NCBI GenBank assembly: GCA_963854835.1
Contig: OY978527.1
Coordinates: 43,040,040 to 43,104,039 of the forward strand
Reading direction: 5' to 3'
Source: Megamerina dolium
Taxonomy: Eukaryota; Arthropoda; Insecta; Diptera; Megamerinidae
DNA length: 64,000 bases
Shown: one piece after another, positions 10,805 to 22,988 of the stretch
Numbering within the stretch: the first letter of the stretch is position 1
How the letters are laid out: each line of letters opens with the position of its first letter
Translations under genes and position numbers: made by a program
The notes under the pieces: model-generated
Told to the model about the DNA's origin: nothing
The model's input: the letters and a program-made list of their open reading frames with translations, nothing else
Database searches by the model: none

Positions 10805-12294
10805 ACACCCGTTGATGTTGACCGCATCCCGTTGATGTTCGCATCGCTCTCCGCCAGTGCATCATCGATGTCTGCCAGGAGTACTCTGTCGGAGTCTACT
10901 TCGGTCAGTCTTAGCGCTGTTAGGTTTATAGCGTTGATGTCTTCGCTTTCGACAGCAAGAATGCTGACTTCGGCTACAGGCATCTCGCTCCTAACCACTT
11001 CACTTGCCACTTCTTTTAGGATCTCCTCGGCTTCGGCTGAGTTTGGGTCAGTTGTGGCCTCTGCGTCTGGAGGATTTCCTAGTGCACGTCCCTTGTGCAG
11101 ATGAACTGGGATCTTGCCAAATCTGTAGGCCACCCTGCAGTCTTTGGCTTTAATCGCTTCAAGCGATCGGTCATCGAAACCGATCGTTAACAGCTTCCCG
11201 TTCTTCTCGTCTTTGCTGCTAAAGATTCTCCAGAGATTGGTGCTCAGCGCTTTGTTCTGAGTTACCATCAAATCAAGGAGTTTCTTGTCGTCGGTACCCG
11301 CTGCTCGAGGAAGGTATACCGTCATCAGATGTACACCAGGGATAGCATCTCCAGTGCAAGTCGTCAGTTCGGTCCCCTTCCACCCCGATAAGCTTGGTAT
11401 CGTTACTTTCACCCATTCAGCAGCCGCTACGGTGGAACAATCAACCAAGATGAAGCCTGGTCGAAAGTGGATGCCATCAAATTCAAGTTCGGTTTCAGAC
11501 CCCTTGAACATCTCCTCTATCGGAAGATTTTCGAGTTGCCCCTGCTCCTCGCTCGAAAGGATAACCTCCGGGTAAGATTTCGGGATTATAGCCAGTCTAA
11601 CGCCTTTGGTGACATTGGCGTAGCTGACACCCGCTTTCCTGGTGGTCGCCTCTGGTCTTGGAGCAGGTCGTGGCAGATTTCTTTTCACCACCCCCGGTGC
11701 AGTGTCAAAAGCCCTGTTTCTCTTGGCAGCATTGCCATCAGTTAGGCTGATTTCTGTGGCGCCCCTCTTCCTTGTAACAGATATGCTCTTAGGGCGATTG
11801 AGCACTTTCTGTTTGGCTTCTTCGGGCGTTAAGCCCTCATTGAGATAGCGCAGATACCATTTGGTACCTGCCCCACTCAGACCGGTTGCCTTTCTTGTAG
11901 CGCCAAAAGCTGGAAGCTGCCTATTCTGTCCAGTACTTATAGAGGGCTGTGTAGTTGCGGCCTTCGATGTCGAATCACCCTCAGCAGCCACAATTCCTCT
12001 ACTTTCCTTTCGTTTCTCGGGTCCAGTTACCGTCCGTGGCGTAGGTTCAGAGTTCCTGTCTCTGCTGCCTTTGCCCTCCGTCTGTCCTCTCCGTTTAGGA
12101 GTTAGAACTTGGCGTTCAGTGTTGAGAACATTACGTTCCACCTGATCCGCCAGTTGAGAAGCAGTCTGTGGACCTGCTAGTTTATTTATTTTTGTTAAAT
12201 TTGGTGTGTCCATATTTAATCCCACGAGTGTGGGGGAAAGGAAGGTCCGTCGTGTCATAGCCCCCAATAACACGATAAGCCCACGGTTACTCAC
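10792..12294 (-). CDS. LINE ORF1 (nucleic-acid-binding, DUF4780-like)
   Basis: A 500-residue intact frame starts with ATG at 12294. The N-terminal ~150 residues are basic and low in complexity. Near residues 135-160 is a conserved-looking WYLRYLNEGLTPEEAKQ segment. Residues ~225-400 form a globular region (RLAIIPKSYPE, GIHFRPGFILVDC, TVYLPRA, FRFGKIPVHLHKG-like) of the DUF4780 type found in LOA-clade ORF1 proteins. The last residues are encoded next to the deletion junction with ORF2, so the natural C-terminus may be altered. Function in retrotransposition (RNP formation) is inferred from family. Confidence 0.75.
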   Translation of the reverse strand: MSNRGLIVLLGAMTRRTFLSPTLVGLNMDTPNLTKINKLAGPQTASQLADQVERNVLNTERQVLTPKRRGQTEGKGSRDRNSEPTPRTVTGPEKRKESRGIVAAEGDSTSKAATTQPSISTGQNRQLPAFGATRKATGLSGAGTKWYLRYLNEGLTPEEAKQKVLNRPKSISVTRKRGATEISLTDGNAAKRNRAFDTAPGVVKRNLPRPAPRPEATTRKAGVSYANVTKGVRLAIIPKSYPEVILSSEEQGQLENLPIEEMFKGSETELEFDGIHFRPGFILVDCSTVAAAEWVKVTIPSLSGWKGTELTTCTGDAIPGVHLMTVYLPRAAGTDDKKLLDLMVTQNKALSTNLWRIFSSKDEKNGKLLTIGFDDRSLEAIKAKDCRVAYRFGKIPVHLHKGRALGNPPDAEATTDPNSAEAEEILKEVASEVVRSEMPVAEVSILAVESEDINAINLTALRLTEVDSDRVLLADIDDALAESDANINGMRSTSTGVHVK

Positions 12295-12589
12295 TGAGGC
12301 GGGCAGGTATCAGTGAGGTGCAACGCTAAAATATAGTATGTTAACCCCTAACTGCAAACATCAAGCCGATGGACACGTGCTATCCCGGCTTAGGGGATCA
12401 CCCTTCTCGTCTGTTCCCTTCTTTTCCATTGGGGTTGGGTACCCAATCTCCAATCAGGGTTAACAGTGCCACCACGTGTAGGTGAGAGGGAGATTCAGGA
12501 TGAGAGGTGTGAGGCTTCATTTCTAATCTAATCGTAGATCCGCCATACGGTGCACTTCATCCTGCTTGCGGCACCCGTTTTTCGGTTAT

Positions 12590-13010
12590 ATCGGAAGAAT
12601 TATTTTCCCAAACGCTCTAACACGTCTCTTTCCTGCTGATATTCGTCTTTCTCTCAATTTTTTTTTTCTACAAACGCCGATAAATGTCCTATGGGCTTGA
12701 GATCTGGACTTTGTGGAAGGTGAGGAAAGTGTGCTTTACGTTATAGATTAACCATTCTTTCACCAAAAGGTATATATGCATCGGATAGTTATCCTAAACA
12801 AAAGCTAAAATGTGACCTAAATCTACTATTTTAGATGAAGATCGCACATTATTTTTTAAAATATGTAAATATAATGTTTTATTCATGTTTCCATCAATGA
12901 AAACTAAATTGCCTACATCGGAGGGTACCATCAAGTTGCATCCTACGTGCTTCACAGTGTGGTGTACATTACGATCACAACATAACGGTTTTTATTGGAG
13001 AGTTGTCAAA
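12590..13010 (-). pseudogene. Decayed Tc1-like transposase, host of the LINE insertion
   Basis: Minus-strand translation gives KHVGCNLMV, GNLVFIDGNMNKTLYLHILK, MHIYLLVKEWLIYNVKHT, SPDLKPI and SVWENNSSDIT in shifting frames. These are in the order of a Tc1 transposase C-terminal half (VMVW, the catalytic-D region, SPDLNPIE, C-terminal helix). Several stops and indels are present. The piece at 7642-7730 continues it. The N-terminal half is not visible to the right of 13010. Confidence 0.75.
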
Positions 13011-13588
13011 CGCAGACATTAACTATACAAATGATTATTTGGCCTTAAAATTTGAAGTATTTGCATTTGAATGCTTTTAATTTGTGAAAAGAGATTTTTT
13101 AGGATGAAATAATGGTAAACTTAAAATGAGAAATTTTTGTTTAATTTAACACCAAATTTGTATCATTCCCGGCAATATTGATGGAGTTATTTACTTATGA
13201 TGCTTTGGTGATCAGCTGTACTGACAAATGTTGGAGTCAGTGTATTTGTAATAGATTTTGATGAAAACATGATTTTTACCTGAAAATAGTAGAAATATAC
13301 TTTTAAAAGTAATATAATGACAATAGGAAAAATTCACTTATTTTGAAAATAAACTGCTTTAGAATACTTAGTTTATTTCATAATTTATTATATGTATGAC
13401 AATGAAAATAAAAAATTCATCTACCTGACATTTTGTAGTACTTTGTTTTTGACAGGCAATAACTGTTGCCATTTAAAATTGATCCGTGTCATAAGGATCT
13501 AAAATATTTGTAATAAGTGATAATAGAGAACTTATTAAAACAGTTTTAAGAAGAATTTGCATAAATAGAAATAAAGCTTGCCAACAAT
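13011..13588. other. Intergenic / 5' flank of the serine-rich gene
   Basis: This is AT-rich sequence with no exon signature. A short inverted repeat (GGCAATAACTGTTGCC) lies at about 13456-13471. The last ~100 bases probably include the 5' UTR of the gene starting at 13589. Confidence 0.4.
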
Positions 13589-16500
13589 ATGTGTGATATC
13601 GAAACTGAGAATCTTATTGATTTCAATTTAAGCATAGATGACATAAAAAGTAAAGCTGCTGAGGATATTCAATCCAAAATAGAGTCGAATCCGCACAATG
13701 ACCTCGTACCAAATCCATTTAAGAATTGCTTAATATCATCGTCAGCCAATGGGAGTGAAAGTTTCGACAACAATCCCTTTGATCACGTACAAAAACTCTC
13801 CCACTGTGTTGACGATCCATTTGAAATTGTTGAAAAGGAGGCGTGTTTCAAGGTATCTACGTTAAAAATATGATGACAATTATATACACGTTCTCACTTA
13901 TACTTTTCAATTTCAGGCCCTTCAAAAAAATACGGATACTGCTAAACTCGAAGTGAGATTGGCAAATTTAATATCTTTAAGTGATGACAAATTAACCGAT
14001 AACGAAATTGCTATATGTGACATTGATTCAACTAAGGTTAGTACAAGTTCTTCCATTTTTCATACGGCAACATCAAATGATTTGGAAACGGAGAGTCCAC
14101 CGATATCAATGTCAATTAAGTGGACACCTGTTAGCGAAGACTCCGCTCCTGAAGGCAGTGAGGGATCTGCAAGTAGCACCAATGCAAATGGAGATAACTC
14201 AGCAATATCAAAAAGAGCTATTGAACACCGCAAGCGTCTTCTCAAATTGAGTATTACAAATTCAACTTTCAATTCGCCAGTAAGTCGTTTTATGCCGCAA
14301 AAACAATTTGGCAGTGAGGAGAGTACACAAAAGGCCAGTCCATTGACAACAGCATTTTTTGAAGCAGCACACTACAACGATCACATGTTAGCATCAGAAT
14401 CACCATTAAAATTGGTTGATGATGATCTCATATCGGAAGAGCATCCGAATTTCATTGATTCAGAAAAGGAATTCGAAACTGATTTGGAAATGCTCAATAT
14501 TCCTATGTTAAAGCAGCTGCCTTCACCAGTTATTGTGGAACGTTCTGGTTTATCTGAAATAAATCCAGAATCTGCAACTGTGCCACAAGCTATGAACGGT
14601 TTCTCTGACTTGGAATCTATTCGTGCAAAATTGCAAGCCAAACAAGTGGAATCCGCCGGAAATAATCAAAACATTCCTCAATTAATCGAAAATTTGAAAT
14701 CAATAATATGTGATAGTGACATCTGTGATGATAATAGGAAGAGACTTGCCCAATCGTTGTTAGAGAACTTAAGTTCAGCATTTAGTACCGAAAAATCACA
14801 AAGTTCTGGTTATGATAGTGAAGAAGAGAAAACATTGGACGCACAAACCACGTTACCACAACCAATTGTAAGGCAAGGAACATTCGATATTGACTTGAAG
14901 GTAGGACAAAAAACAGTATTCCGATATGTCTGTGTATATAATTACAAATTTTGTTTAGGAAAATGATGAAAAAGAAAATGTAACAAACAATCGCAACTGT
15001 ACTGATGCCGTTGCAGACACTCAAAACTCTACGTCTGGACATTCTAATCCCGTCCCAATTGCTCAACTACCAGATGATATGTTTAAATCATCCGCAACTT
15101 ATGATGGCGAACAAGTTGCTGATGACGAAGGTATAATACGCCCCAAGGTAGAAACTTTATTACCAGCTAGTTCACAATCTTCACCAACAGCAGCACCACA
15201 AACATCATCTCAAACAAACATGAAGGATGTTATTGAACATATAAGCAAATTGCTGGAGCAGCATCATCTGATACAACACAATGAAAATTCAAATGGTAAT
15301 ACTGGTGCAGTGGCTGCTAATCCAACATTTATTGTTGTGATGAATACACCACAAATTTTGCCAACAGAAACTTCTTCGATAACTTCTGTGAATAATTTGG
15401 ACAATTCATTTAATGAAGCCACTCATGGTTTATGTAATTCATCAACAATATTACGACCTCGATCACAATCTCTTTCCATCCACGACAAGTTTAAAATCAT
15501 TCAAATACAAACACCTCTGCCTTCAGAAGATAGAGATACACCACAAATTACCACACCAGTATCTAAAAAGAATTCTCCAGAATTTCAGACACCCTATCTG
15601 TCACGATCAAGATGCAATTCATATTCCAGCGGTACTCCTCATACAATTGTTAAATCATCTAATTATGGAGCAAACTCTTCAAAACGAATTATTAGGTAGA
15701 TTCATAGATTACATATCATGTTGTTGTGATTACTATTCTAAATTATACAATTTTCAATGAATTTTCAGTAATACTGAAGCAATGACTCAAAAACGTCGAT
15801 CTAGCATATCCGATTTACAGAAAGAGCGATGCAATAACATTGGACCTCATCCTCTTGCTAAAGTACAAACCAAAATGAAAAGTTTTAACCCAGATTTAAG
15901 GAAAAAACTAAGATCTGGTTCATCAACGGAGTCCATAATGAAATCAAGCGGCCCTCTTAAAGCAACAATGCCAATGACTAAAGTTGCACCGATGATGAAA
16001 CGTTGTTCTCCCACACCAGCTGTTACTGCTAGCACCTCTAACAACACTACCCTCAATAACTCTATGCATTTATTAAGGAAATCCGGAAAGCTGGCTTATA
16101 CCAGTACACCAATGCCACTCTCACGTACTTCTGGAGGACTTGGAGTGCTTCGAGAATACCCTAATGCTTGTTCAACACCCACAACATATAACACTCCTCT
16201 GCGACGAAACAGTATTATCATTACGAAACCGCGTCATTCGTACAGTGCAGCAACACCTAGTGCTAAGGGAGTCGCAACATCACCTGTCGGGTCTGGAATC
16301 GGAAGACGTTCTCTTACTGAATTTAAAGCCAAATCGCCTGGCAAGCTGCGTATAAGTAATGCTGCCGACTCCAAGCTATCAAGTTGTATGGCTGATGTTG
16401 CTTCTACCACAAAACCACTGGCTAGGGGTACAAAATTAACAACAGCAAACATTTTAAGAAGACAAAATGCAACAACGTCACCGACTATTTCTGGACACAT

Positions 16501-16645
16501 GGTAAGTTGTGGTAGCAAAATTTAATAGCAATTGCAATACTTATTTTGGCATTTCATTGCTTCACAGACATCTCGGCTGAGTTTGCGTCCATCCGTTAGT
16601 GGCACAATTGGCAATAATAAAAACAAAGAAAATAAGAAAACGTAA
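13589..16645 (+). CDS. Uncharacterised serine-rich protein with KEN boxes and NPF motifs
   Basis: I do not recognise this gene. Five exons (13589-13852, 13917-14900, 14959-15695, 15769-16501, 16568-16645) with matching phases encode 931 residues. The protein is mostly disordered, rich in Ser/Thr/Pro/Asn, with no membrane segment or signal peptide. Visible motifs are two Asn-Pro-Phe tripeptides near the N-terminus (NPFKN, NPFDH), KEN in DEKENV at the start of exon 3 and in NKENKK five residues before the stop, a Ser-rich acidic SSGYDSEEE, and basic Ser/Thr-Pro rich C-terminal third (RPRSQSLS, RRSSISDL, RKKLRSGSS). KEN boxes are APC/C degrons in mitotic proteins and NPF binds EH domains, so either a cell-cycle or an endocytic adaptor role is conceivable. 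Neither is shown. The exon structure and long open frames make the gene itself secure. Confidence 0.82.
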
Positions 16646-17303
16646 AGTTCGATGGAGGAACTGACCTTATTTGAATTAAAACCGAAAATTATTTGTTTAT
16701 TAAAGTTTAACAAAACATTCTTTCATAATTATTATCGCTCTTTGGCTTATACCATTGATATTGGGACTGTGCGACTTAATGGTTTAGTTGAACAATATGA
16801 TCAATCAAAATTCTGATTAATCAATTATTCGTTTACTCGAAGTGTTGCTTGATCAAAATGCAAATTATTGATATAAAATTATGGTACTATATGGCTTCTA
16901 TGTTTGGAAAAATTGTATCAAATATTTTGAATTATTTATTTTAATTAATCAGAACATGATTATTCGGCTAAATGATTAATCGCACAATCCGAATTAATAT
17001 ACATAAAATAAAATTAATCCTATTTGGTGGTTTGTTTCAAATTTGAATTTATACACAGGGTGACATTAAAAGAATCATAATAATTAAATTGAAATGAAAC
17101 ATGTATAATATTGGAAAAATAATCATATAATATTGGTACAGACAGTAACAATAAAAATTATAATTTGTCTTAAATCAAAGATTTACAAAAATTATTTGCT
17201 ATTAACTAAATGGAACAAATGTGAAATAATTGCTTTTGGAATTTCTTGTCAACCCTGTGAATTATATACGCAAACCGCAGTTTGCAGTGCAGTAGCTGTC
17301 AAA
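16646..17303. other. Spacer between the serine-rich gene and rogdi, with AT-rich repeat
   Basis: 16762-17010 is the second copy of the GATTAATC-rich dispersed repeat described at 306-690. The rest has no coding signal. ATTAAA near 16697 may be the poly(A) signal of the upstream gene. The last ~60 bases before 17304 are GC-richer and probably rogdi 5' UTR. Confidence 0.5.
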
Positions 17304-18841
17304 ATGGAAACAATGGAAGATATCGAAAGTGAAGAAGTGAAAAATCTTGTAAGTGACTAAGAAAAAATATTAAAAATGAGATATTCTTTATGAATAAATG
17401 ATGTTTAATGCGTGTAAATAGGAATGGTGCCATTCCATATTAAATGTATAAGTAAAAATGTGTAGTTATAGGTGATGAATAGGTATAAAACAAGATTCCA
17501 AAAAAGTCATTGAAACCCTGCAAATGAAATGATAAATCACAAAAATCAATAAACTGAAAACATACCAAGTGCAAGGGGAAGCAACAACAGCAAATGCTCA
17601 TAGCACCAAGCACACATGTACTAGTGACAAAAATTCGTCATATAGTAGTAAATTTTTTCGATGTTAATTTATTGACGTTGCGTCTAAATGGGATTTAATA
17701 GATAATAAAATTTATGTTCTCACTTTTACTCAAGAACATATAATATGGGAATGAATATTGGCAAAATCAATAAAAATGGAACTTGTGATGGTTTTGTTTT
17801 TTTTTTTTATTTTCAGAAAATTGAATTTGAGTGGGTGATGCGCGATGAAGTGCACTCGATACTTAGGAAATTACGTGAAATATTAGTGGTAAGCATTCAG
17901 TAAATAGATATGCTTGTAATGGTTGCAGTGTATACTTATTTATGTTGTTTTTTTTTCCCCTGCATAGGAATGCGCCAGACGGTTTCCCGTGCCTCTATAT
18001 GATAATGAGGGTAAGCGGACAGAAAAATTCATGTTGATGGCGCCACAGGATCAACTCAAGTGTTCCGTGACATTAACAGGAGATAGCATTACTCAGGCTG
18101 TATATAGTGCTACAACAAAAAATAACATTAAATAAGTGTCTTTTTTGTTGTTGTTCTTGTTCTTGTTGTTGTTATTGTTTCACTTTAGGATATAAGTTTC
18201 AAATTGAAACGCGCCTCAAATCAAGTGCAGCGTACTTCAATTACAGCGGATGCACCTTGGAAGTTGCAACAAGTGCAGGATGCGGCAAATCATTTGCAAC
18301 AGGCAATCAATCACATTGACAATGTGGATGATAATTACAAATTTAAGTGAGTAACTTATTTAGAAATGTATGTGGGTAATTTGTTTAAATAATATTAATG
18401 TTAATAATTAAAGATCCTGCGAAGAAGTACTTCAAATTATAGGTGAACTGATTGGAGCATTACAACGAGGACGTACTAGTCTAATAATACCAAAGAAAAA
18501 GGCAATTGACGAGCTTATGAAAGGAAGAAATATGGTATGATAAAATGTGTAAATGTTTTAAAGAGATTAAGTAATAATTGCCTTCTTCTTCCACCCAGAA
18601 ATCACTCACTCCTAATCTACCAGAAGATCAAGCAATATCCTTCTTTTTGCAATGTCATAAACTAATAATAGCTGTCTATCAGCTGCTAAATGTACAGGGT
18701 ACTATGAAAATGGAAGCCACTCAAGCAGAATGCTCAGTCGGTTGGCTAAACGAGGTATTAGTACTCTTTACAGTAGGATTAACGTTGTGTCAACAGCTCA
18801 AGGATAAAATAAATGCATTTAAAATGGAAAAATTTAGTTAG
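17304..18841 (+). CDS. rogdi: Rogdi (leucine-zipper-like neuronal protein)
   Basis: Rogdi is a small conserved animal protein; fly rogdi affects memory and sleep, human ROGDI loss causes Kohlschutter-Tonz syndrome, and it is linked to the V-ATPase-associated rabconnectin complex. Six exons (17304-17348, 17817-17888, 17968-18099, 18189-18346, 18414-18534, 18599-18841) encode 256 residues, close to the usual ~270-290. Recognisable pieces are EFEWVMRDEVHSILRKLREI, FPVPLYDNEG, DQLKCSVTLTGDSIT, ISFKLKR, QLQQAINHID-like helix and LPEDQAISFFLQCHKLIIAV. No membrane segment is present. The start METMEDIESEEVKNL is the only in-frame ATG pair before the first donor. The last codons are followed by a long AT-rich 3' UTR. 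Confidence 0.9.
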
Positions 18842-20074
18842 TAGATTTACTAACTATGCTAGTATGTACGTATTTACACTATAGCTGTATATGTGTATAG
18901 ATTAGTAAGCAACAAAACCCATAATTGCAGTTACAAGTACTTAAATCATAGAACGATGGTATGACAACAGCAAAGACTCTAAACATATACTAACTAACTG
19001 AAATGCATCATACATTCGTAAAATGACAATAAATAATAATGACGGCTTTTTTCTTTCTTTTTTTTTTGTTTCGTTTTCTTAATTACTAATATGACTATAT
19101 TTATATTTGAAAAAACAAAACAAATGCAAAAAGTTGAACAAAAATTAGCAAACACACCAAAGCAACAAAAAAAAATACTTGTATGTGTATACATGTACTA
19201 CAATAATAAAATTGCATGCCAATAACACACGTTCAGTATGAAAGACAAAATTCGAATTCGATGAGCAAACTTGTTTTTACTGGTAATCAGCAGTATTTAA
19301 AAAAAAGTGATTTTTGTTAATACAAAATTTTATTGTACTTAAGAGTAGAGCAAAATGTATTAAGACATTCTATTCAGAATTGTTAAAAAAACATGTCTTA
19401 ATTTTCCTACATGTTTTCCTTTGGTATTTTCTTCTTAATCATTTTTTGTTTTTCATTAAAAACTTACTAATTGAAGTTTTGAAAATCAATTACTAATTCA
19501 TTGCCTTGTTAATATATTTATTATATATACATATAACTATAATATACATATATATATATTTAACTATATACATATGTACGTACATGCATACATACGATGT
19601 ACGATGATATGATCCATATGAATCTATGTGTGTTCTTAACTTTATGCAAATTTAAGTAATAATCTAACTACCTACAGACATGCATATTTATAGTTCGTGT
19701 ATTTAAATACTAGATGATTTGCAAATTACTAGCCAATAAGTACTTAATTTAATACAAACTGATATCGAAATCAATAAAGGTGTTTTATTTTAATGAAATG
19801 AAATGTTTTTCTCGAAAAACGTAAGCTCACAATAACATGAATTTACTGTATAGATTGTATGTATTAAAAATTTGAATGTAATGTCTAACAACATTGTAAT
19901 TTGATTAAAAAACAAAAAACCAAAATTGTTAATCATGTTTACAATTTCAATAAATATAATCGAGAGTTACGACAGCAAAAATAAACAAATAAACTAAAAT
20001 GTCGATATTATTTCATTTTTTTTGGCCATAACTATGCACAAACACGATTCCATGGTAAGAAGAAAACACTACAC
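18842..20074. other. 3' UTR / spacer between rogdi and the lambda-crystallin gene
   Basis: This is an AT-rich tail-to-tail region. AATAAA at 19773-19778 is a plausible distal rogdi poly(A) signal, and earlier AATAAA-like sites occur near 19206. TATA-rich runs lie near 19510-19600. No gene is visible. Confidence 0.5.
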
Positions 20075-21950
20075 TTAGTCCTTCTTATTCAATTTACTCT
20101 TTAAGATGCTCAACTGTGTCAAACAGTTGTCACGGTAAGCACGTCGTTGTGGTAACTGATCCAATGGTACTATCGCTTCACATTGTTTGGCAATTTCTAC
20201 AGCAGTTGGTCCTTCCATTTTTGGTGTGGGACCCATTGTTTCGCTCACAGCGAGTATTGTTTTTGAATAGCGTTCAAAATAGTTGCTCATACCTTCAGCA
20301 TTTAGATGTGCCGTTTCCAATGGTCCCAAGAATGCATAACGTGGACCCAAACCATCTGACATTACACTGTCGATATCTTTCACGTTTAAAATTCCACTTT
20401 CGACCAAACGCCAAACCTCATTCAAGATAGCATATTGTATTCGATTTAATGCGAATCCTTCGATCTCTCGTGCCAATGTAACCGGTTTCTGACCAATTTC
20501 TTCCATTAGAGCACGCGTTTTTGCCACCACTTCTGCTTTGGTCCATGGTGCAGGCACAACTTCGACCAAAGGTACATAATAAGGTGGATTAACTGGATGT
20601 GAAACGAGTATCTACACATTAATAAAAAAAAAATATATATATTAAATCTGGTTTTAAATTGTGAAAATATCATATGACTTGTGATAGACGAGATAATATT
20701 TTTCACTTTCTATTTGTTTCTTGTAGTCGCAGCTATTCTTATCTAATCAAAGTGATTAAATACGAGTGCATTTGTGGCATAACTTGGAAAAATTCCAAAA
20801 GTTATATATTTTTGTATTAAATAAGTACATACACACATACTATGTATGTATTTACTCATTTTAAAATTGTTACATTTTTTTTAAATGGCATTTTTACAAT
20901 CAGGTGACTTTTGTTGTATTTTTATGCGCATACTTGTTTGCTACAAACAAGTTGCTAATACTACACAGCAATAACCTTAAAAACCAGCTGCAATCGCAAA
21001 AAAAAATCTAAGTTAAATGAAGAATATCAAATACATAAATATGTAGGGGAAAATGCTATAGGCAGGACACAGAGTTTGTTTAATGGGGAATAAAATCATA
21101 CTAAATGATACATACCGATGGTATGTCATCAACAGGTTAGAGATTTTGGTCTGTAGAATGGTTTAGCACATAAAATTGCTTAAAATTGGATCAAAATATT
21201 GTAGTTATTGAGAATGACTGTTTGAAAATTGCTTAACAATGTGTACGAAGATGACGAAAACGGCATTACTAGTAGGAATAGTATTGGAATAGACACTAAT
21301 AGTAACAAAATCTACAAGCATCATCTTTTTAAACTTTATTTCCGGCATCGTCTGGTAGAAATGTCGGCAATGCGTCGATCAGATTGCGCGCTAGGGACTT
21401 TTCCTCTATTTTAAATGATAAGGTTTTCTGATGTGGTGCAAAATACGTATTTTAACTTTAGTCGATTACACATATATGTGCGGCATAAACACATGATATG
21501 GTATGTACGTATGATAATGAATAGGTCAAATAACTCGTGTAACCTCAAAGATATGAATGGTCTGTACTTACATTTTCTTTATGCTTTAGACCTTTGCTGA
21601 AAAGCGATGGCAAAAATGTACTCGTCGAACTCGAGAGTATAGTGTTGTCCTCTACAACATCATCTAATTGCTTGTATAATGCCTGTTTTAAATCTAATCG
21701 TTCCGGTATACATTCCTGTATGAATATGGCACCGCGTACTAACTCTTTAATGTCATTTGTACCAGAAATACAACGAAATTGTTGGTCAGCATTTAGTTTG
21801 CCACGCAGAAGCCCTTTTGTTTCCAAACTCTTGAGTTCTTTTTTCGTTTCCTCAAGTGCAGTGTTTACTTGTTCCGGCAGAATGTCATAGAGCACCACCT
21901 GATATCCTACTGATGCAAAAAGCATAGACCAAGAACGTCCAATCAAGCCG
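20075..21950 (-). CDS. CRYL1: Lambda-crystallin homolog / L-gulonate 3-dehydrogenase (5' incomplete)
   Basis: This is a cytosolic NAD-dependent dehydrogenase of the 3-hydroxyacyl-CoA dehydrogenase fold that oxidises L-gulonate in the glucuronate-xylulose pathway. Two exons are seen, 21950-21572 and 20611-20075, joined in phase 0. They give ~305 residues, starting just after the first glycines of the Rossmann loop ([18 protein letters not shown]). Further hallmarks are [70 protein letters not shown], and [13 protein letters not shown]. The family is ~315 residues, so only ~12-16 residues and the initiator Met are missing. They must lie in an upstream exon (right of 21950) ending with two bases of a codon. 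I could not locate it. The catalytic and NAD-binding residues that can be seen are intact. Confidence 0.9.
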
Positions 21951-22055
21951 CTAGGAGAAATTATTGAAATTTTACAAAATTGCAGTAATTATATACTTTT
22001 AACAAATTCAATGTTCACATGGCTGTGTTTGCATATGTAAAAACTAAAAAATAAA

Positions 22056-22402
22056 TAAATATGTGGCACTTAAAGCCCCAAAGGGCTCATTGGCCGAGCT
22101 TCTCTTCCATTACTGTTGTGCGTCTTAAATTTTGGACAGTATTAGAATGGACCTACTTATTTTAGCCGGTTCCGAACGGCAGAACACTTGTGACATCACT
22201 TTTTCTGAGCTTTGTCACAGAGTTCTTTTTAGAAGCTTTTTCATGGCAAGTTGTTACTGTCGGAAGAATTGCCAATTGCTTGGGTACCGTTCGAAAGAAA
22301 AATCTTTTCGATATTAAATTTGTTATGCATCAGCCGGGTATTGAACCACGACCTACAGATCAGAAGGCGAACACACTAACCACTGAGCTACGGCACCCAC
22401 AA
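22056..22402 (-). mobile_element. tRNA-derived SINE, full-length copy
   Basis: The reverse complement starts GGGTGCCGTAGCTCAGTGG (box A) with GGTTCAATACCCGGC-like box B about 45 bases later. A ~270-bp body follows, shared with the copies at 23343 and 49744, and it ends in TAAGTGCCACATATTTATTT. High similarity to the 23343 copy indicates recent activity. No clear TSD was found. Confidence 0.85.
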
Positions 22403-22946
22403 TGTGCCGTAGTTTTATTAATATCTTCGCCTACCTACCTGCCTACAATTCCAACTTTCTCCTTTGTCATTGTTGTAGGTATTGTTGTTTTACGACGTTT
22501 ATGCGGTGTTGAAATAATTTTGCCTTCTTTTTTTTGTTATTGTTTTACTGTTTAATTATTTATTATTCGTTTTGATGTTAATTACACTTTGTCGACACTC
22601 TACTTACACCGGTCTGTATAGAGACTCTAGTCAAGCACGTTTAATCTAAATATTGGAAACGATAGAGCTTTTAAGGCATTTCGAAGTAGTTATGCTCTCC
22701 AAATAAATGTAATCTCACATTATCGTTTTGTGCGTCAAGTGAGCGTAATCTTTAATTGTATTATTTTTTCTTGTTGTATCTATTGAAAAATACATATCTA
22801 CATACCTACGTAAAATGTATATTATCTTGACTCAAATATATTTATATATAGGTACCTACCTACTTATTTATCAATTTTTTGTTAGTTTGTTAGTTTGTTA
22901 GTGTAGATAATGGGGTTATAAATGTACATATGTATCAGTGGTTATA

Positions 22947-22948
<2 letters not shown>

Positions 22949-22982
<34 letters not shown>
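22949..22982 (+). repeat. (CT)17 microsatellite
   Basis: This is an uninterrupted CT dinucleotide run of about 34 bp followed by GTGTGT. Confidence 0.95.

Positions 22983-22988
<6 letters not shown>

Larger units (their letters stand above)
7731..12574 (-). mobile_element. LOA-clade non-LTR retrotransposon, nearly complete but internally deleted
   Basis: A ~4.84-kb LINE in reverse orientation has a 5' UTR (~12574-12295), ORF1 and ORF2 (partial endonuclease, reverse transcriptase, RNase H), and a short 3' UTR ending in a TAA/GATAAT-rich tail near 7735-7760. It is flanked by a 15-bp duplication, CCGTTTTTTGGTTAT (7716-7730) and CCGTTTTTCGGTTAT (12575-12589), 14 of 15 identical. The LOA assignment rests on the ORF1 type with a DUF4780-like region, the endonuclease sequence, and the RNase H domain after the RT. 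It has inserted into a Tc1-like relic. Both ORFs are free of stops, which suggests a recent insertion, but two segments expected in ORF2 are missing. Confidence 0.85.
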
